Below, one piece after another: positions 27,203 to 36,900 of a DNA stretch of 64,000 bases (within the stretch, counting starts at the first letter, position 1; every line of letters begins with the position of its first letter). The notes beneath the pieces were generated by a model. That model saw only the letters and a list, made by a program, of their open reading frames with translations, had not been told where the DNA came from and did no database searches. The DNA comes from Bradyrhizobium sp. AUGA SZCCT0283. Its GTDB lineage: Bacteria; Pseudomonadota; Alphaproteobacteria; Rhizobiales; Xanthobacteraceae. The stretch lies in NCBI RefSeq assembly GCF_018130385.1, contig NZ_JAFCLU010000003.1, positions 238,501-302,500 on the forward strand. The letters are read 5' to 3'. The position numbers and the translations under genes are program-made.

Positions 27203-28303
27203 TCACGACTTCCTGGTATTCTCGAACGCGCGCGCCATCGCGAACCAGAGCGGCTTCTTTTGCATCGACGAATCGAACGGGAGAGGCCGGGGCAGCCGCT
27301 GCGCGAGGGGATCCTTCTTCTTCGCCGCGTCGGTATAGAACGAGTAGTTATCGGCAAGTTCCCACGCGATGACCACCTTGACCGCCGGAACGCGTAGCGC
27401 GTTGTTCAGGAATCTTTCGGCCGTCTCGGCGATCATGGCATCGCGTGCCGCGATGTCGTCCGGAAACGTGTCGTCGCGCACGTCGAATTCGGTCAGATAG
27501 ATATCGACGCCACGATCGGCGAGCGCATGAAGGAATTCGGCAAAACGTCCGGGGTCGTGCGGGTACCGTGGTTGCAGGTGGCTTTGCAATCCGACCGCAT
27601 GCAACGGCACGCCGGCATGCTTCAATTCGTCGACCAGTTGCAGCAATCCCTTGCGCACCGTGAGACCGACCTCATCGTCGCGCTCGCTCTGCGCCTCGTT
27701 GAGAACCAGTCTGGTCTTCCGGTCGACCGTCGCCACACGTTCGAAGGCGCGGCGAACATATCCCGTGCCGAACGTATCGTACCATGGACCGAGCCTGTAA
27801 CCGCCGGGCGCCTTGTGCCCGGGCCAGAACGGTTCGTTGACGACATCCCAGGAGTGCAGCTTGCCGACGTAACGGGCAGCCACTTCCTCGATATAGGAAT
27901 CGAAGAATTTTTCGCGCTCGGCGCCGCTCATGTTCCTGACCCATTGCGGAACCCATTCGTTCCAGATCAGGCAATGGCCGCGCATCGGAATGTTGTTGCT
28001 TGCACAGAATTGCAGCAGCCGGTCCGCGCTCTCGAATCGCTTTGGTCCTGGTTGCGGTGCGATGGTTCCCATCTTCATCGCAATGTCAGTCGTAACGATA
28101 CGCGTCTGCGTCTGATAGAGCTCGCGATAGGCACGGTCCTTGTCGATGACAGGACCTGCAGCCGCGCCGAACACGATTCCGTTGCGCGCTGCGATGGCGC
28201 CGAGACTCTGCGCAGGCTGCGCGGCGAATGCTTTCTTCCCGTACGACGCAACACTTGCACCTGCGATGAGAGCGAGCGCATTTCGCCTCGACCACTGCTG
28301 CAT
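27203..28303 (-). CDS. Glycoside hydrolase family 10 (endo-xylanase-like), exported
   Basis: A 366-residue GH10 enzyme. The N-terminus has a twin-arginine-like export signal (SRRNALALIAGASVAS...AFA). The acid/base glutamate lies in WDVVNEPF and the nucleophile glutamate in LTEFDVRDD, both in the expected order, with GHCLIWNEWVPQW and WELADNYSF also typical. The family cleaves beta-1,4-xylan and some related glucans. In the middle of an exopolysaccharide locus it more likely trims or edits the polymer than digests plant xylan; that is inference, and plant cell-wall attack remains possible. It is transcribed opposite to its neighbours and shares a 200-base control region with the WecB-like gene. 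Confidence 0.9.
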   Translation of the reverse strand: MQQWSRRNALALIAGASVASYGKKAFAAQPAQSLGAIAARNGIVFGAAAGPVIDKDRAYRELYQTQTRIVTTDIAMKMGTIAPQPGPKRFESADRLLQFCASNNIPMRGHCLIWNEWVPQWVRNMSGAEREKFFDSYIEEVAARYVGKLHSWDVVNEPFWPGHKAPGGYRLGPWYDTFGTGYVRRAFERVATVDRKTRLVLNEAQSERDDEVGLTVRKGLLQLVDELKHAGVPLHAVGLQSHLQPRYPHDPGRFAEFLHALADRGVDIYLTEFDVRDDTFPDDIAARDAMIAETAERFLNNALRVPAVKVVIAWELADNYSFYTDAAKKKDPLAQRLPRPLPFDSSMQKKPLWFAMARAFENTRKS

Positions 28304-28506
28304 AGCTGATCTCCATCATGTGAATGATTCGTCGCAACGTGTTGTCGTTCGCGCTGCGACATCGCCATCGTTGCGTCGCATTAGTTCGATTTCGTGACGA
28401 TGCCGATCGAGAATTTTTCGGCTGACAGTTCCCGCCGCGAAGCACGGGCATGTCGATCGTCCAGCGTGAACGCATCTCTCAATCAAATCATCGTCAGGAG
28501 GTCGAC

Positions 28507-29301
28507 ATGGCGGAACCGCCAATATCGTTGCAGCCCAGCCTCACGGTCGACGGCATCGCCATCAATGTTCCATCGCTCCCCGAGGCGGTCTCGTCGATCG
28601 TGTCGGCTGCGCAACGTGGCGACAACTTCAGCGTCTGCACGCTCAATCTCGATCACGTTGTTCAATTGCAGCAACACGCGAACTTTCGCGCCGCCTATCG
28701 CCGTGCCCGATTTGTCACAGCGGACGGGTTCCCGATCGTCGTGCTGAGCCGTCTCATGGGCACGCGAATCGAGCGGACGACCGGCGCCGATCTCGTCGAA
28801 CCGGTCTGCGCGGAAGCGCGGAGGAAAGGTCTTTCGGTCTTTCTGTTAGGCGCGAACGATCTCACGCTGAAGGTAACGGCGCGGCGTTTGTCGGAACGAT
28901 TCAGGGGATTGCAGATCGCGGGATGCCTTGCACCGGGACCGGGGTTCGATCCCTATTCCAGCGAAGCCGATGCTGCGATCGAAAGCATTCGTGCCTCAGG
29001 CGCCCGGCTCTGCTTCGTTGCGCTGGGCGCGCCACGGCAGGAATTGTTCGCGGCGAGATGCCTCGACGAGCTGAACGGAACCGGCGTGTTATGCATCGGG
29101 GCGGCGCTCGATTTCATTGCCGGCACGCAGAACCGCGCACCGTCTATCGCGCGCAGAACCGGACTGGAGTGGGCGTGGCGCATGCTGCGCGAGCCGCGGC
29201 GGCTCGGTCCCCGTTACGTCAGATGCATGAGCGCGGTTCCGCGTCTCGTTGCGCGAACCATTCCGCAAATCATCCAGGCACGCATGAGGAAAGCCGCATG
29301 A
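28507..29301 (+). CDS. WecB/TagA/CpsF-family glycosyltransferase (GT26)
   Basis: A 264-residue glycosyltransferase of family GT26. Family motifs seen: TLNLDHVVQL, VTADGFPIVVLSR, ERTTGADLV, FLLGAN, LCFVALGAPRQELF, and CIGAALDFIAGTQNRAPSIARRTGLEWAWRM. Known members add N-acetylmannosamine uronate or related sugars to lipid-linked intermediates. I chose the ATG at 28507, preceded by CAGGAGG, rather than the one at 28450. The stop overlaps the next gene as ATGA. The control region upstream (28304-28506) is shared with the xylanase-like gene. Confidence 0.92.
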   Translation: MAEPPISLQPSLTVDGIAINVPSLPEAVSSIVSAAQRGDNFSVCTLNLDHVVQLQQHANFRAAYRRARFVTADGFPIVVLSRLMGTRIERTTGADLVEPVCAEARRKGLSVFLLGANDLTLKVTARRLSERFRGLQIAGCLAPGPGFDPYSSEADAAIESIRASGARLCFVALGAPRQELFAARCLDELNGTGVLCIGAALDFIAGTQNRAPSIARRTGLEWAWRMLREPRRLGPRYVRCMSAVPRLVARTIPQIIQARMRKAA

Positions 29302-30575
29302 CTTCAACATTGACCCTGGCGCTGCGGGCGCGAAACACCAGCCGTATCAAGCCGCGCTATCAGATCTGCCTGATCCATCCGTTCGACCCGCGCGGCCAGA
29401 AGGTCGGCGGCCTCGAAACCTACATCCGCGACTTCATTACCTTCCATCCTGTTGACACCGATATCCTCTTTATCGGCGTCGACTCGACGGGCGAGCTGGA
29501 GCTGGGAAAGCTTCACCGGCTGACGTTCCGTGGCCGCGGCTTCGACTTCCTGCCCATCCTGCATTATTCGGACCAGCAGGCGCGCGAGGCGGCCCGCACG
29601 ATCCGCACCTCGCTAACCGGGCAGTTCTTCATGGCGCTGCTCCGCCACTTCGGCCCGATCGCAAGGCTGATCCGCGCCAGGCGATGCTCGGTCGATCTGC
29701 GGCGCGTTGAATTCTCCTGGCTGCCGGCAATCCTGCGGCTGCCATTCGTGCAGATGCTTCACGGCGAGGGCGCGCCGAAATTGCAGATGGATTCGCTGCT
29801 GCGGAAATACGCCTTCGTTCACAACACCGGCGAGCGGTTCGCCGTCGCCATGAGCGAGAAATTCCTTTGCGTCAATCCATTCATCACCGAGCGGCTGCAG
29901 CAGACCTATCCGCGCCGCAAGGACAAGATCGACACACTCTGGACATGGGTCAACACGGATATCTTCAAGCCGCAACTCTGGCCGTTGAGCTCTTCGCCGT
30001 TCCAGATCGTGTTCGCGGGCCGGCTCGATGAGTTCAAGGATCCGCCGTTGATGTTTCGCGCCATCGAACGCCTGCGGCGGCGATTGAATGGCGATGTCAG
30101 GTTTCACTACATCGGCACCAGCGATCCGCACCGCTTCGAGGAATTCGCAGATATCGAGGACATCACCGTGCGCCACGGCTTCAAGGATGCCGCCGGCATG
30201 GCGGAGACGCTGGCGAGTGCACATGCCGGCATACTGACCTCCGAGTTCGAAGGCATGCCGCGTTGCGTGCTTGAGACCCTGGCGGTGGGCCGTCCCGTCG
30301 TTGCCATGCACCTGCCGCAGCTCGAACCCGTGATCCGCCCTGGCGTCAGCGGCTATCTGGTGGCTCGGGACGGCAGTCGCGACGACATGGTGGATACGCT
30401 CGTCCAGCGGTTCGTCGATATCAGGACGGCCATCGAGGCGGGCGCGATGAATCCGGTGCAAATCGCCGACAACATCAGGTCGTTCACCCCGGGCACCCAG
30501 CTCGCGCGGGTGTTCCGCTATCATCAGGAAATTCAGGATGCGCGCGGACTTGCCGCCGCGGCGCCGACCTATTGA
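29298..30575 (+). CDS. Glycosyltransferase family 4 protein
   Basis: A 425-residue GT-B transferase. The N-terminal acceptor half has HPFDPRGQKVGGLETYIRDF. The C-terminal donor half has VFAGRLDEFKDPPLMFRAI, VRHGFKDAAGMAETLASAHAGILTSEFEGMPRCVLETLAVGRPVVA, where the EX7E motif is E-FEGMPRC-VLE. Its exact sugar is unknown. It is translationally coupled upstream (ATGA with the WecB-like gene) and overlaps the next glycosyltransferase by up to 38 bases. Confidence 0.9.
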   Translation: MTSTLTLALRARNTSRIKPRYQICLIHPFDPRGQKVGGLETYIRDFITFHPVDTDILFIGVDSTGELELGKLHRLTFRGRGFDFLPILHYSDQQAREAARTIRTSLTGQFFMALLRHFGPIARLIRARRCSVDLRRVEFSWLPAILRLPFVQMLHGEGAPKLQMDSLLRKYAFVHNTGERFAVAMSEKFLCVNPFITERLQQTYPRRKDKIDTLWTWVNTDIFKPQLWPLSSSPFQIVFAGRLDEFKDPPLMFRAIERLRRRLNGDVRFHYIGTSDPHRFEEFADIEDITVRHGFKDAAGMAETLASAHAGILTSEFEGMPRCVLETLAVGRPVVAMHLPQLEPVIRPGVSGYLVARDGSRDDMVDTLVQRFVDIRTAIEAGAMNPVQIADNIRSFTPGTQLARVFRYHQEIQDARGLAAAAPTY

Positions 30576-31767
30576 GGGCACCGGATTGAACATCCTTCTG
30601 TTGACCAGCGAGTTCGCTCCCGCGATGGGAGGCATTGGCACCTATGCCCGCGAAATCGCGGCGGCCGCCAGCCGGCTCGGCGCAAAGGTCACCGTGGTGG
30701 CGCCCGATTACGCGCAACAGACCAACGACGACGACCGGTCCCTGCCCTTCGAGGTCATTCGATTTCGCGGCGGTCTCCATTCCATGCGCGATCTGCCGGC
30801 CAAGATCATGCTGGCGCGCCGCGGCGTCCGCGGCGATCGATACGATGTGGTCCATGCCGCCGACTGGCCGTTCTTCATCCCACTCGCGCTTTCCAGATGG
30901 CGAACGCCGGCGCGGGTCTTGATGACGGTGCATGGCACCGAGATCAACGAGACGCAGACGCCGCTGAAGCGCATGGCGATCCGCGGCGCCGGCGTGTTCG
31001 GACCGCGCACGGAGGTCGTCGCCAATAGCCGGTTTACCGAGACGCTGTTCCGCGAGCGGTTTGCCGTCGACCCGCGCAGGATCAGCGCGATCAATCTGGG
31101 CGTATCGGAATTCTGGTTCGGCGCGCCAAGGAAACGCCGCGAGATTCGCCTGGCCTATCGGCTGCCGGAAGACCGGCTGGTGATGATCACGGTCGCGCGG
31201 ATCACGCGCCGCAAGGGACATCACCTGACGCTCGCCGCCTTGTCGCAGCTTCCGGACCATCTGCGCCATCGCATCACTTGGCTCGTGATCGGGCCGGACG
31301 GCGAAGCCGATTATGTCGATGCCCTGCGGCGCGACGCCGACGCGGCGGCCTGCGACATTCGTTTCCTCGGCCCGCAGCCGAACGAGGCGATCCGCGATCT
31401 CTACGCCGCTTCGGATTTCTTTTGCCTGACGGGATTGCCCGACACAACCGGCCGGGTGGAGGGATTTGGACTGGTCTATCTCGAGGCCGGCGCCGCCGGC
31501 CTGCCGAGCGTCGCGACCGAGGTCGGTGGCGTCCCTGACGCCGTGCTCGCCGACGAGACCGGAATTCTCGTGCCGCCGTCGGTGGAGAGCATATCGCAGG
31601 CGATCGCGGAGCTGGCCGCGGATCGAGGCCTGCGTGCCATTCTCGCGGCGGGCGCATCCGCCCATGCCCGCGCCCTTTCATGGGAACGCTGCGCGGCGAC
31701 AACCTACGGCCTGGCCTATGCCGGCAAGCGGATATCTCCGGGCCGCGCCATCGGAACCGTGGCATGA
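30538..31767 (+). CDS. Glycosyltransferase family 4 protein
   Basis: A 409-residue (or shorter) GT4 transferase. It has LLLTSEFAPAMGGIGTYAREIAAAA near the N-terminus, MTVHGTEINET, VANSRFTETLF, VARITRRKGHHLTLAAL, and FFCLTGLPDTTGRVEGFGLVYLEA as the donor-site EX7E region. The true start is unclear: ATG at 30538 overlaps the previous gene by 38 bases, while TTG at 30586, with GAGGG upstream, would begin exactly at the conserved LNILLLTSEF. The stop overlaps the next small gene as ATGA. Confidence 0.9.
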   Translation: MRADLPPRRRPIEGTGLNILLLTSEFAPAMGGIGTYAREIAAAASRLGAKVTVVAPDYAQQTNDDDRSLPFEVIRFRGGLHSMRDLPAKIMLARRGVRGDRYDVVHAADWPFFIPLALSRWRTPARVLMTVHGTEINETQTPLKRMAIRGAGVFGPRTEVVANSRFTETLFRERFAVDPRRISAINLGVSEFWFGAPRKRREIRLAYRLPEDRLVMITVARITRRKGHHLTLAALSQLPDHLRHRITWLVIGPDGEADYVDALRRDADAAACDIRFLGPQPNEAIRDLYAASDFFCLTGLPDTTGRVEGFGLVYLEAGAAGLPSVATEVGGVPDAVLADETGILVPPSVESISQAIAELAADRGLRAILAAGASAHARALSWERCAATTYGLAYAGKRISPGRAIGTVA

Positions 31768-32177
31768 AGCTCGTGGTCGCGACCGCGATGCTGCTCGTGC
31801 TCGCGGCCGGTGCGGCGCGGGCGGATAGCGAGAACTGCCGCAAGAGCCGCGAGTATCTGCTGGGCACGCCCGGCGGTGACCAGGCCCTGACGCCGCAAGC
31901 CTACAACGACCTGTTCAAGGTCTGCATCGCGACATCAGCCATGGCCAACGTGAAGGATGCATACATGCTGAGGGACGGCGGCATCGCCGTGATCCCCAAG
32001 CAGGACAGTATTTCGGCAACGGCCGCCACGCTGGCGCAGTTCTGCGACGCTCATCCGCACGGCGTGCTGCGCTTCATCACGGCTAAGGAAAAGCTTTCGA
32101 TCCGCTCCGTAACCGACGTCGCGCGGATGTCGTCGACCGCGTCGACGCCATGCAAGAAGATTAAGGGCCTTTCGTAA
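31764..32177 (+). CDS. Small secreted four-cysteine protein, Rap1a/Tai-like pattern
   Basis: A 137-residue protein with a clear signal peptide (MKLVVATAMLLVLAAGAARA) and four cysteines in the mature part: NC, KVC, QFC and TPC. The arrangement C...C-x-A-x5-V...P...T...L-x-FC-x-AHP...PC resembles the Rap1a/Tai immunity-protein fold found in periplasmic small proteins, but the match is by eye and weak. It is coupled by ATGA to the glycosyltransferase, so it belongs to the exopolysaccharide operon. A structural or assembly role in the periplasm is possible. I do not assign a function. Confidence 0.65.
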   Translation: MKLVVATAMLLVLAAGAARADSENCRKSREYLLGTPGGDQALTPQAYNDLFKVCIATSAMANVKDAYMLRDGGIAVIPKQDSISATAATLAQFCDAHPHGVLRFITAKEKLSIRSVTDVARMSSTASTPCKKIKGLS

Positions 32178-32196
32178 GGCCCGCTCGCGCCGAACC

Positions 32197-33177
32197 TCAC
32201 TTTTGCCGGTTGTAGTATTCCGGCATGGCGTGCGGATCCATCGCCTGTTCGGCCCTGCGCCCGAGAAAGAAGAAACCGCTGGCGGCGTCGGCTGCGGCCC
32301 GGCCGCGGCCGAATGCATCGAGATATCTGATCCAGAAGAACGGCAGCACAATCAGGCGCGACAGCTTGTTGCCCGCGCCGAGCGCGCGCGAGAAATAGCG
32401 GATCGACCACGCCAGCGCCACGCCGGCGCCGCCCACAGGTCCTGCGCTGATCTCGGAAAATCGCCTGAACAGCCAGCGATGACCGCTCTGCGTGAAACGC
32501 GAGAAGTCATAGGCCCGCTCATGCACCTGCTGCATGAACGGCGTCTCTGCATAGACCAGGCCCTCCTGCCGCAACACGCGATGCAACTCGGCAACGACCG
32601 TTGTAGGTTCCAGCACGTGTTCCAGCACCGCCTGCACCCAGACCCCGTCGAACACGCCGTCTTCGAACGGCAGTCTGTGGGCGTCGGCCACCAGCACGGT
32701 ATGCGGCGAGGCATAAACGTCGGTGCCGACCAATTCGATGGAATCATCCCGGTAGAGCTCCTCTGCGCCCGAACCGATCGTGCCGCCGCCGACCACAAGC
32801 ACGACCGGCCGCCGCACCTCCTGCTTCAGCAGATCGATGAATTTCGCGCTGTTGGAGACCGCCACCGGATTACCCCCGAAGGTCAGGCGATGCAGCCGCG
32901 ACCCGATGGAACGGCGGCTGACGTCCCGCAGCAGCACCGAGCCGTTCTCGGCGTCGTATATTCGGCGCTCAAAAATGCTGGCCGCAAAATCGATCAGCAC
33001 CGGTTGCGCGCCGACCATGGGAAACCCGGCCCTGCTATAATCGCAGGCACGGTTCGAACAGGACGGCTGTGACCACGCGTTCCGCAGCGCCGACGAACAG
33101 CGGGGGCAGCGAAGGCGTTTTTTCCAGTGCGTGGGTTCCGTATTCGCTACCGAGCGGTCGACGGCAGAAAGCTGCAA
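32197..33177 (-). CDS. Class I SAM-dependent methyltransferase with N-terminal zinc ribbon
   Basis: A 326-residue protein. Residues 20-50 have a four-cysteine knuckle (CPRC ... CSNRAC). The methyltransferase core follows: VLVVGGGTIGSGAEELY as the SAM loop, VADAHRLPFEDGVFDGVWVQAVLEHVLEP, and LHRVLRQEGLVYAETPFMQQVHE. This pattern (zinc ribbon plus Methyltransf_11) is common among polysaccharide and hydrocarbon-ring modifying enzymes of EPS loci. The only supported start is a TTG at 33177, which leaves the start uncertain. It converges on the small secreted protein gene, with 19 bases between the stops. Confidence 0.82.
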   Translation of the reverse strand: MQLSAVDRSVANTEPTHWKKRLRCPRCSSALRNAWSQPSCSNRACDYSRAGFPMVGAQPVLIDFAASIFERRIYDAENGSVLLRDVSRRSIGSRLHRLTFGGNPVAVSNSAKFIDLLKQEVRRPVVLVVGGGTIGSGAEELYRDDSIELVGTDVYASPHTVLVADAHRLPFEDGVFDGVWVQAVLEHVLEPTTVVAELHRVLRQEGLVYAETPFMQQVHERAYDFSRFTQSGHRWLFRRFSEISAGPVGGAGVALAWSIRYFSRALGAGNKLSRLIVLPFFWIRYLDAFGRGRAAADAASGFFFLGRRAEQAMDPHAMPEYYNRQK

Positions 33178-33572
33178 AGAAGGGCCTCACATGTCATTTC
33201 TTCTGCCCTGCCCACGCCTGTTCGCAATCGATGCTATTTCGAATGCACTGACAGCGCAACAATGCGGGACCGGGGAACTATTCGGATGGTCGCAATCTGG
33301 ATGTCGTTTGGATGTCGCAGGAAGCTGCAGCCCGACGCTACCGGGAGGGCTTGCTGGAACGCAACGCACAAACCCGCTCCGTTGTTTCGCACCAAATATT
33401 GGGATTCCTCGAAACGCCTTCCAACCCGGCCAGGCGCCGCCAACCGGAAGACATCGGCTTCAGCCGGAATAACCCGGCATTCGCGACGCAACGATTGTGA
33501 ATTTGACAATTCCCGACCCTGAGCAAATCTTGACCCGTCGGCCCGGCTTGAGTGATCGAGGAGTTGTTTGGC
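33178..33572. other. Intergenic region without a recognisable gene
   Basis: About 395 bases between a minus-strand methyltransferase and a plus-strand small gene. Several open frames cross it in both directions, but none has a good start, ribosome site or recognisable composition. It should hold both divergent promoters. I see no strong repeat or hairpin. Confidence 0.5.
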
Positions 33573-33923
33573 GTGTCAGCCCACGAACCATCGCAGCGAG
33601 CGGACGTACCAGGCTCGCTTCAGGTTTTTGTCCTCGACATCGACCGGAAGCCGACGCTCGCCTTTGAGGCAAACGGCCTTGCAGCCGCGCAGGAAATCTG
33701 TCGCGATGCCGACCTGCAGACCGATCTGGCCGCGCTCACATCGGACGGCGTCCCGGTCTGCGGGCCAGATTCAACGCTCGGCCTGCGGATAGCCGCGCCA
33801 GAGGAGATCGCGGCGTTCCGGCATGCGGTCGAACGGGCTCCGGGGTCCGACCAGCCCACCATGACGTTCCTGATCAAGATCGACGGTGTCATGGTCATAA
33901 CCGTCGGCCCCGAACAGGACTGA
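33573..33923 (+). CDS. Hypothetical protein, about 116 residues
   Basis: A small acidic soluble protein starting at GTG 33573, with GAGGAG nine bases upstream; a GTG at 33552 is the longer alternative. Sequence features: LQVFVLDIDRKPTLAFEANGLAAAQEI in the first half and TMTFLIKIDGVMVITVG at the end, suggesting an alpha/beta fold. No signal peptide, membrane helix or cysteine cluster (one Cys in CRDADLQ and one in VCGPDS). I do not recognise the family. It converges with the large RTX glycosidase gene, with 18 bases between the stops. Codon use is in keeping with a real gene. Confidence 0.6.
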   Translation: MSAHEPSQRADVPGSLQVFVLDIDRKPTLAFEANGLAAAQEICRDADLQTDLAALTSDGVPVCGPDSTLGLRIAAPEEIAAFRHAVERAPGSDQPTMTFLIKIDGVMVITVGPEQD

Positions 33924-33941
33924 ACCGCCGCGTCCCCGCCG

Positions 33942-36900
33942 TCAGATGAAGAGCAGATGACCCGCGGTCAGGGACGTCACGCCGGTGAGCGTGATGGATG
34001 CGTCATGGCCGAGATCGATGACCGTGTCGTGTCCGACGACGTGGATGGAAAGATGCGCGATGTCGGCGGCGATCGTCGAGTCGATCTGGACGACGTCGTG
34101 ACCTGCGGAATCTCCGGCCTTGAAACCGTGGATCACGTCGTGTCCGGCCGCCTCCTTGAAGACAAACGTGTCGCCGCCCGCGCTGTTCATGATGTCGCTC
34201 GCGGCCGTAGACGTCAGCGTGACGCCGGACGCATAGGCCGTCATGGTGTGCGAGCCGTCATGGTTGTCGAAGGTGGTCGCAAGCCTGTGCCCTGCCGCAT
34301 CGAAAACATCGTGGCGCGCCGAATAGGCCAGGCCCGCGATGCCATAGGTATCGACGTCCCGGCCACCGTCGGCATGCCGGGTCGTTTGGGAGATCAGGGC
34401 GCCATCCGGCGCGTAGTTGGATTGAAGATAGGACCCGTTCCCTTGTGTCACCGTCTCCTGCACGAGGTGACCGGCCTGGTCATATTTGTCGAGCGTCCTG
34501 GCCCCGGTGGCGTCGACGGTCTGCTTCAGCGCCAACGTTCCGTCGGAATGAAAACGTTCGATCAGCACGCTATGTCCGGCGGGGTCGTTGACCAGATGTT
34601 GCGAAGAATAGTCCTTGCCAACAATGCCGTAGCTGTAGATGTCGCGGGACCCGTCGGCGTGCCGCGCTGTTTCGCCGTTCAAGACGCCGTCCGCCGCGTA
34701 ACTGGACTGGACGTAGGAGCCATCCGTCTGCGTGACCGTCTGCTGGGCGATGGGCCCGGATTGATCATATTGAACGAGTGTGCGGACGCCGTTGGCGTCG
34801 ACCGTCTGCTTCAGGGCCAGCGTGCCGTCGGCATGGAACTGCTCGATCAGCACGCTGTGGCCGGAAGAATCGCTGATCACGTGCTGTGAAGCGTACTCCA
34901 TGCCGGTGATGCCATAGCTATAGACGTCGCGCGAGCCGTCGGCATGCCGGATCGTTTCGCCGGTCTGCGATCCCGACGCATCGTAGGTGAACTGACCGAA
35001 GGAGCCGTCGGCAAAACGCTTCAGGAAATTGAGAAGATGACCCTCTGCATCATAGGAGGCGCTGTCGACCGAGCCATCGCCGTTGACCGTTTGCCGAAAG
35101 GCAAGATCGCCGTCGGAAAAGAAGCGCTCGGCAAGAACCGTACGGCCGGTCGCGCTGATGACGTCATGCTCGGATGCATAATCCTTGCCGGTGATTTCGG
35201 ATAGATAGACGTCGCGCGAACCGTCGGCATGGCGAACCGTCTGGCTGGTGATGTTTCCGGCGCCGTCGGTCGCCAGCACCTGAAGCGCATCGCCGGAAAG
35301 ACCCGACAGTCTCGCCAGCAGATGGCCGGCATCGACGATGCCGTCGGCGAATTGCAGAAATTCGACGTTCACGAGATGGTCTTGGCCGTCGCGGTCCGCG
35401 CTCCGGTCGCGCACCACGAGCTGTCCGCCGACGATAGTGATGTCGTAGTCACGGGCACTGCCGGCGAATACCGCCGTATCGCTTCCATCTCCGCCGTCGA
35501 TGTCGTCGTTGCCGGCGCCGCCTGCGATGAGATCGTCGCCTGCCCCGCCATCGATCACGTCGTTGTCGGTCGATGCGCCAAGGAACCAGTCCTGGTGACT
35601 GGACGCGTCGACATGGATGTTGCGGACGTAAAGGTCGAACGTGCCGGGCGAACTGGCGTTGGTGGCGTTGGCAGGCGTGACGGCAACGCCGTTGATCAGA
35701 AAATCCTTGATGTGCAGCGCGCGTCCCGGCGTGGCGTTCGCCAGCGAGATGTCGATGCTGGCGATCGCCTCGGGGTTCTCGAAGCTGACCGTGAAGGTCT
35801 GGTAACCCGCAGGATCCACCGCCGGCTTGAATTCCAGCAGTCCGGATACCGGCTTGCCGTTGAGCAAGATCTGGGCCTGGGCACCGACACCCTCGACCAC
35901 CGAACCGTAGCCCACCAAGGTAACGGTCGTGACAGCCAATCTACCGGCGCCGCCGGGCCCGCCGATAATGATGTCATCTCCGGCGCTGCCGCGAATGAGG
36001 TCATCGCCCAAGCCGGCGCTGATGACGTCGTTACCGCGGCCAAGATCGATGATGTCGGCGACCGGCGATCCCGACGCCGTGAGGCCGGGCACGAAACCGT
36101 TGCCGTGAAAGTACTGCGAGACGATTGTCTCGGCCGGCTTTCCCATGACGGAATAGCCCGTGCTCGAATACTGGTTGTTGAGATCCCATTGCCAGAGTTC
36201 GGCGCCCTTGAACCAGCTGCCGCTATGCGACGTCCAGACCTGGAAGAAGGCGTTATAGGCGTCCGCCTGCTCCATCACGTCAGGCGTGCCATTGCTGGTC
36301 CACGATCCCGGCGCAATGGCGGTGCCATCGATGCTGCGATAGCCGACCTCCGTCATCAGCAGCGGCTTGTCGTATTTCGTCGCAAGCGAATGGAGAAAGT
36401 CGACCGGCGATTTGTAGTCGAAGGCGGCTGCGAAATAGGGATTGACCGGAACGGAGGTCCAGGCGTCGACCAGCTCCTGCACGGTCGGCGCGTGGCTGGC
36501 CGTCAATGGCGGATAGGTATTGACGCCGATCGTGTCGAGCTGGTCCCAAAAGCTGACATGGGCGGCCTCGTCGGTCGCCGCCGCATAGGTCAGTTCGCCA
36601 TGATAGACCTCGCGGACCGCCGCAATGAGATCGGTCCAATAGCCGCGATATGGCGCGCCGGACAGGCTGCTCATCTCGTTGCCGATGGCGAACGTCTCGA
36701 CGCCGCCGGCCTGCGCGACGGTGGCGAGGTGGACGATCTCGGCCTTGTAGGAAGCGAAGAAATCAGCGACGTCCGCCGGCGCGAGGCTGGACACCCTGGT
36801 TCCATTCAACGTCGAAAGCGCGGCCTTGAAAAGTACCGACAGGCCGGCGTCATGCGCGGCCTGGAAGCCCGTCAGCAGGCTGGCGTCGCTTTCGGTCTTG

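Noticed and set aside
33131..33472. A 113-residue plus-strand frame
   Set aside because: Its start overlaps the methyltransferase gene, and the product shows no conserved pattern or usable ribosome site.
34216..35235. The 285-base repeat as a possible mobile element or CRISPR-like array
   Set aside because: The period is an exact number of codons and the copies stay in frame inside one gene, so it is a protein repeat. No spacer pattern exists.
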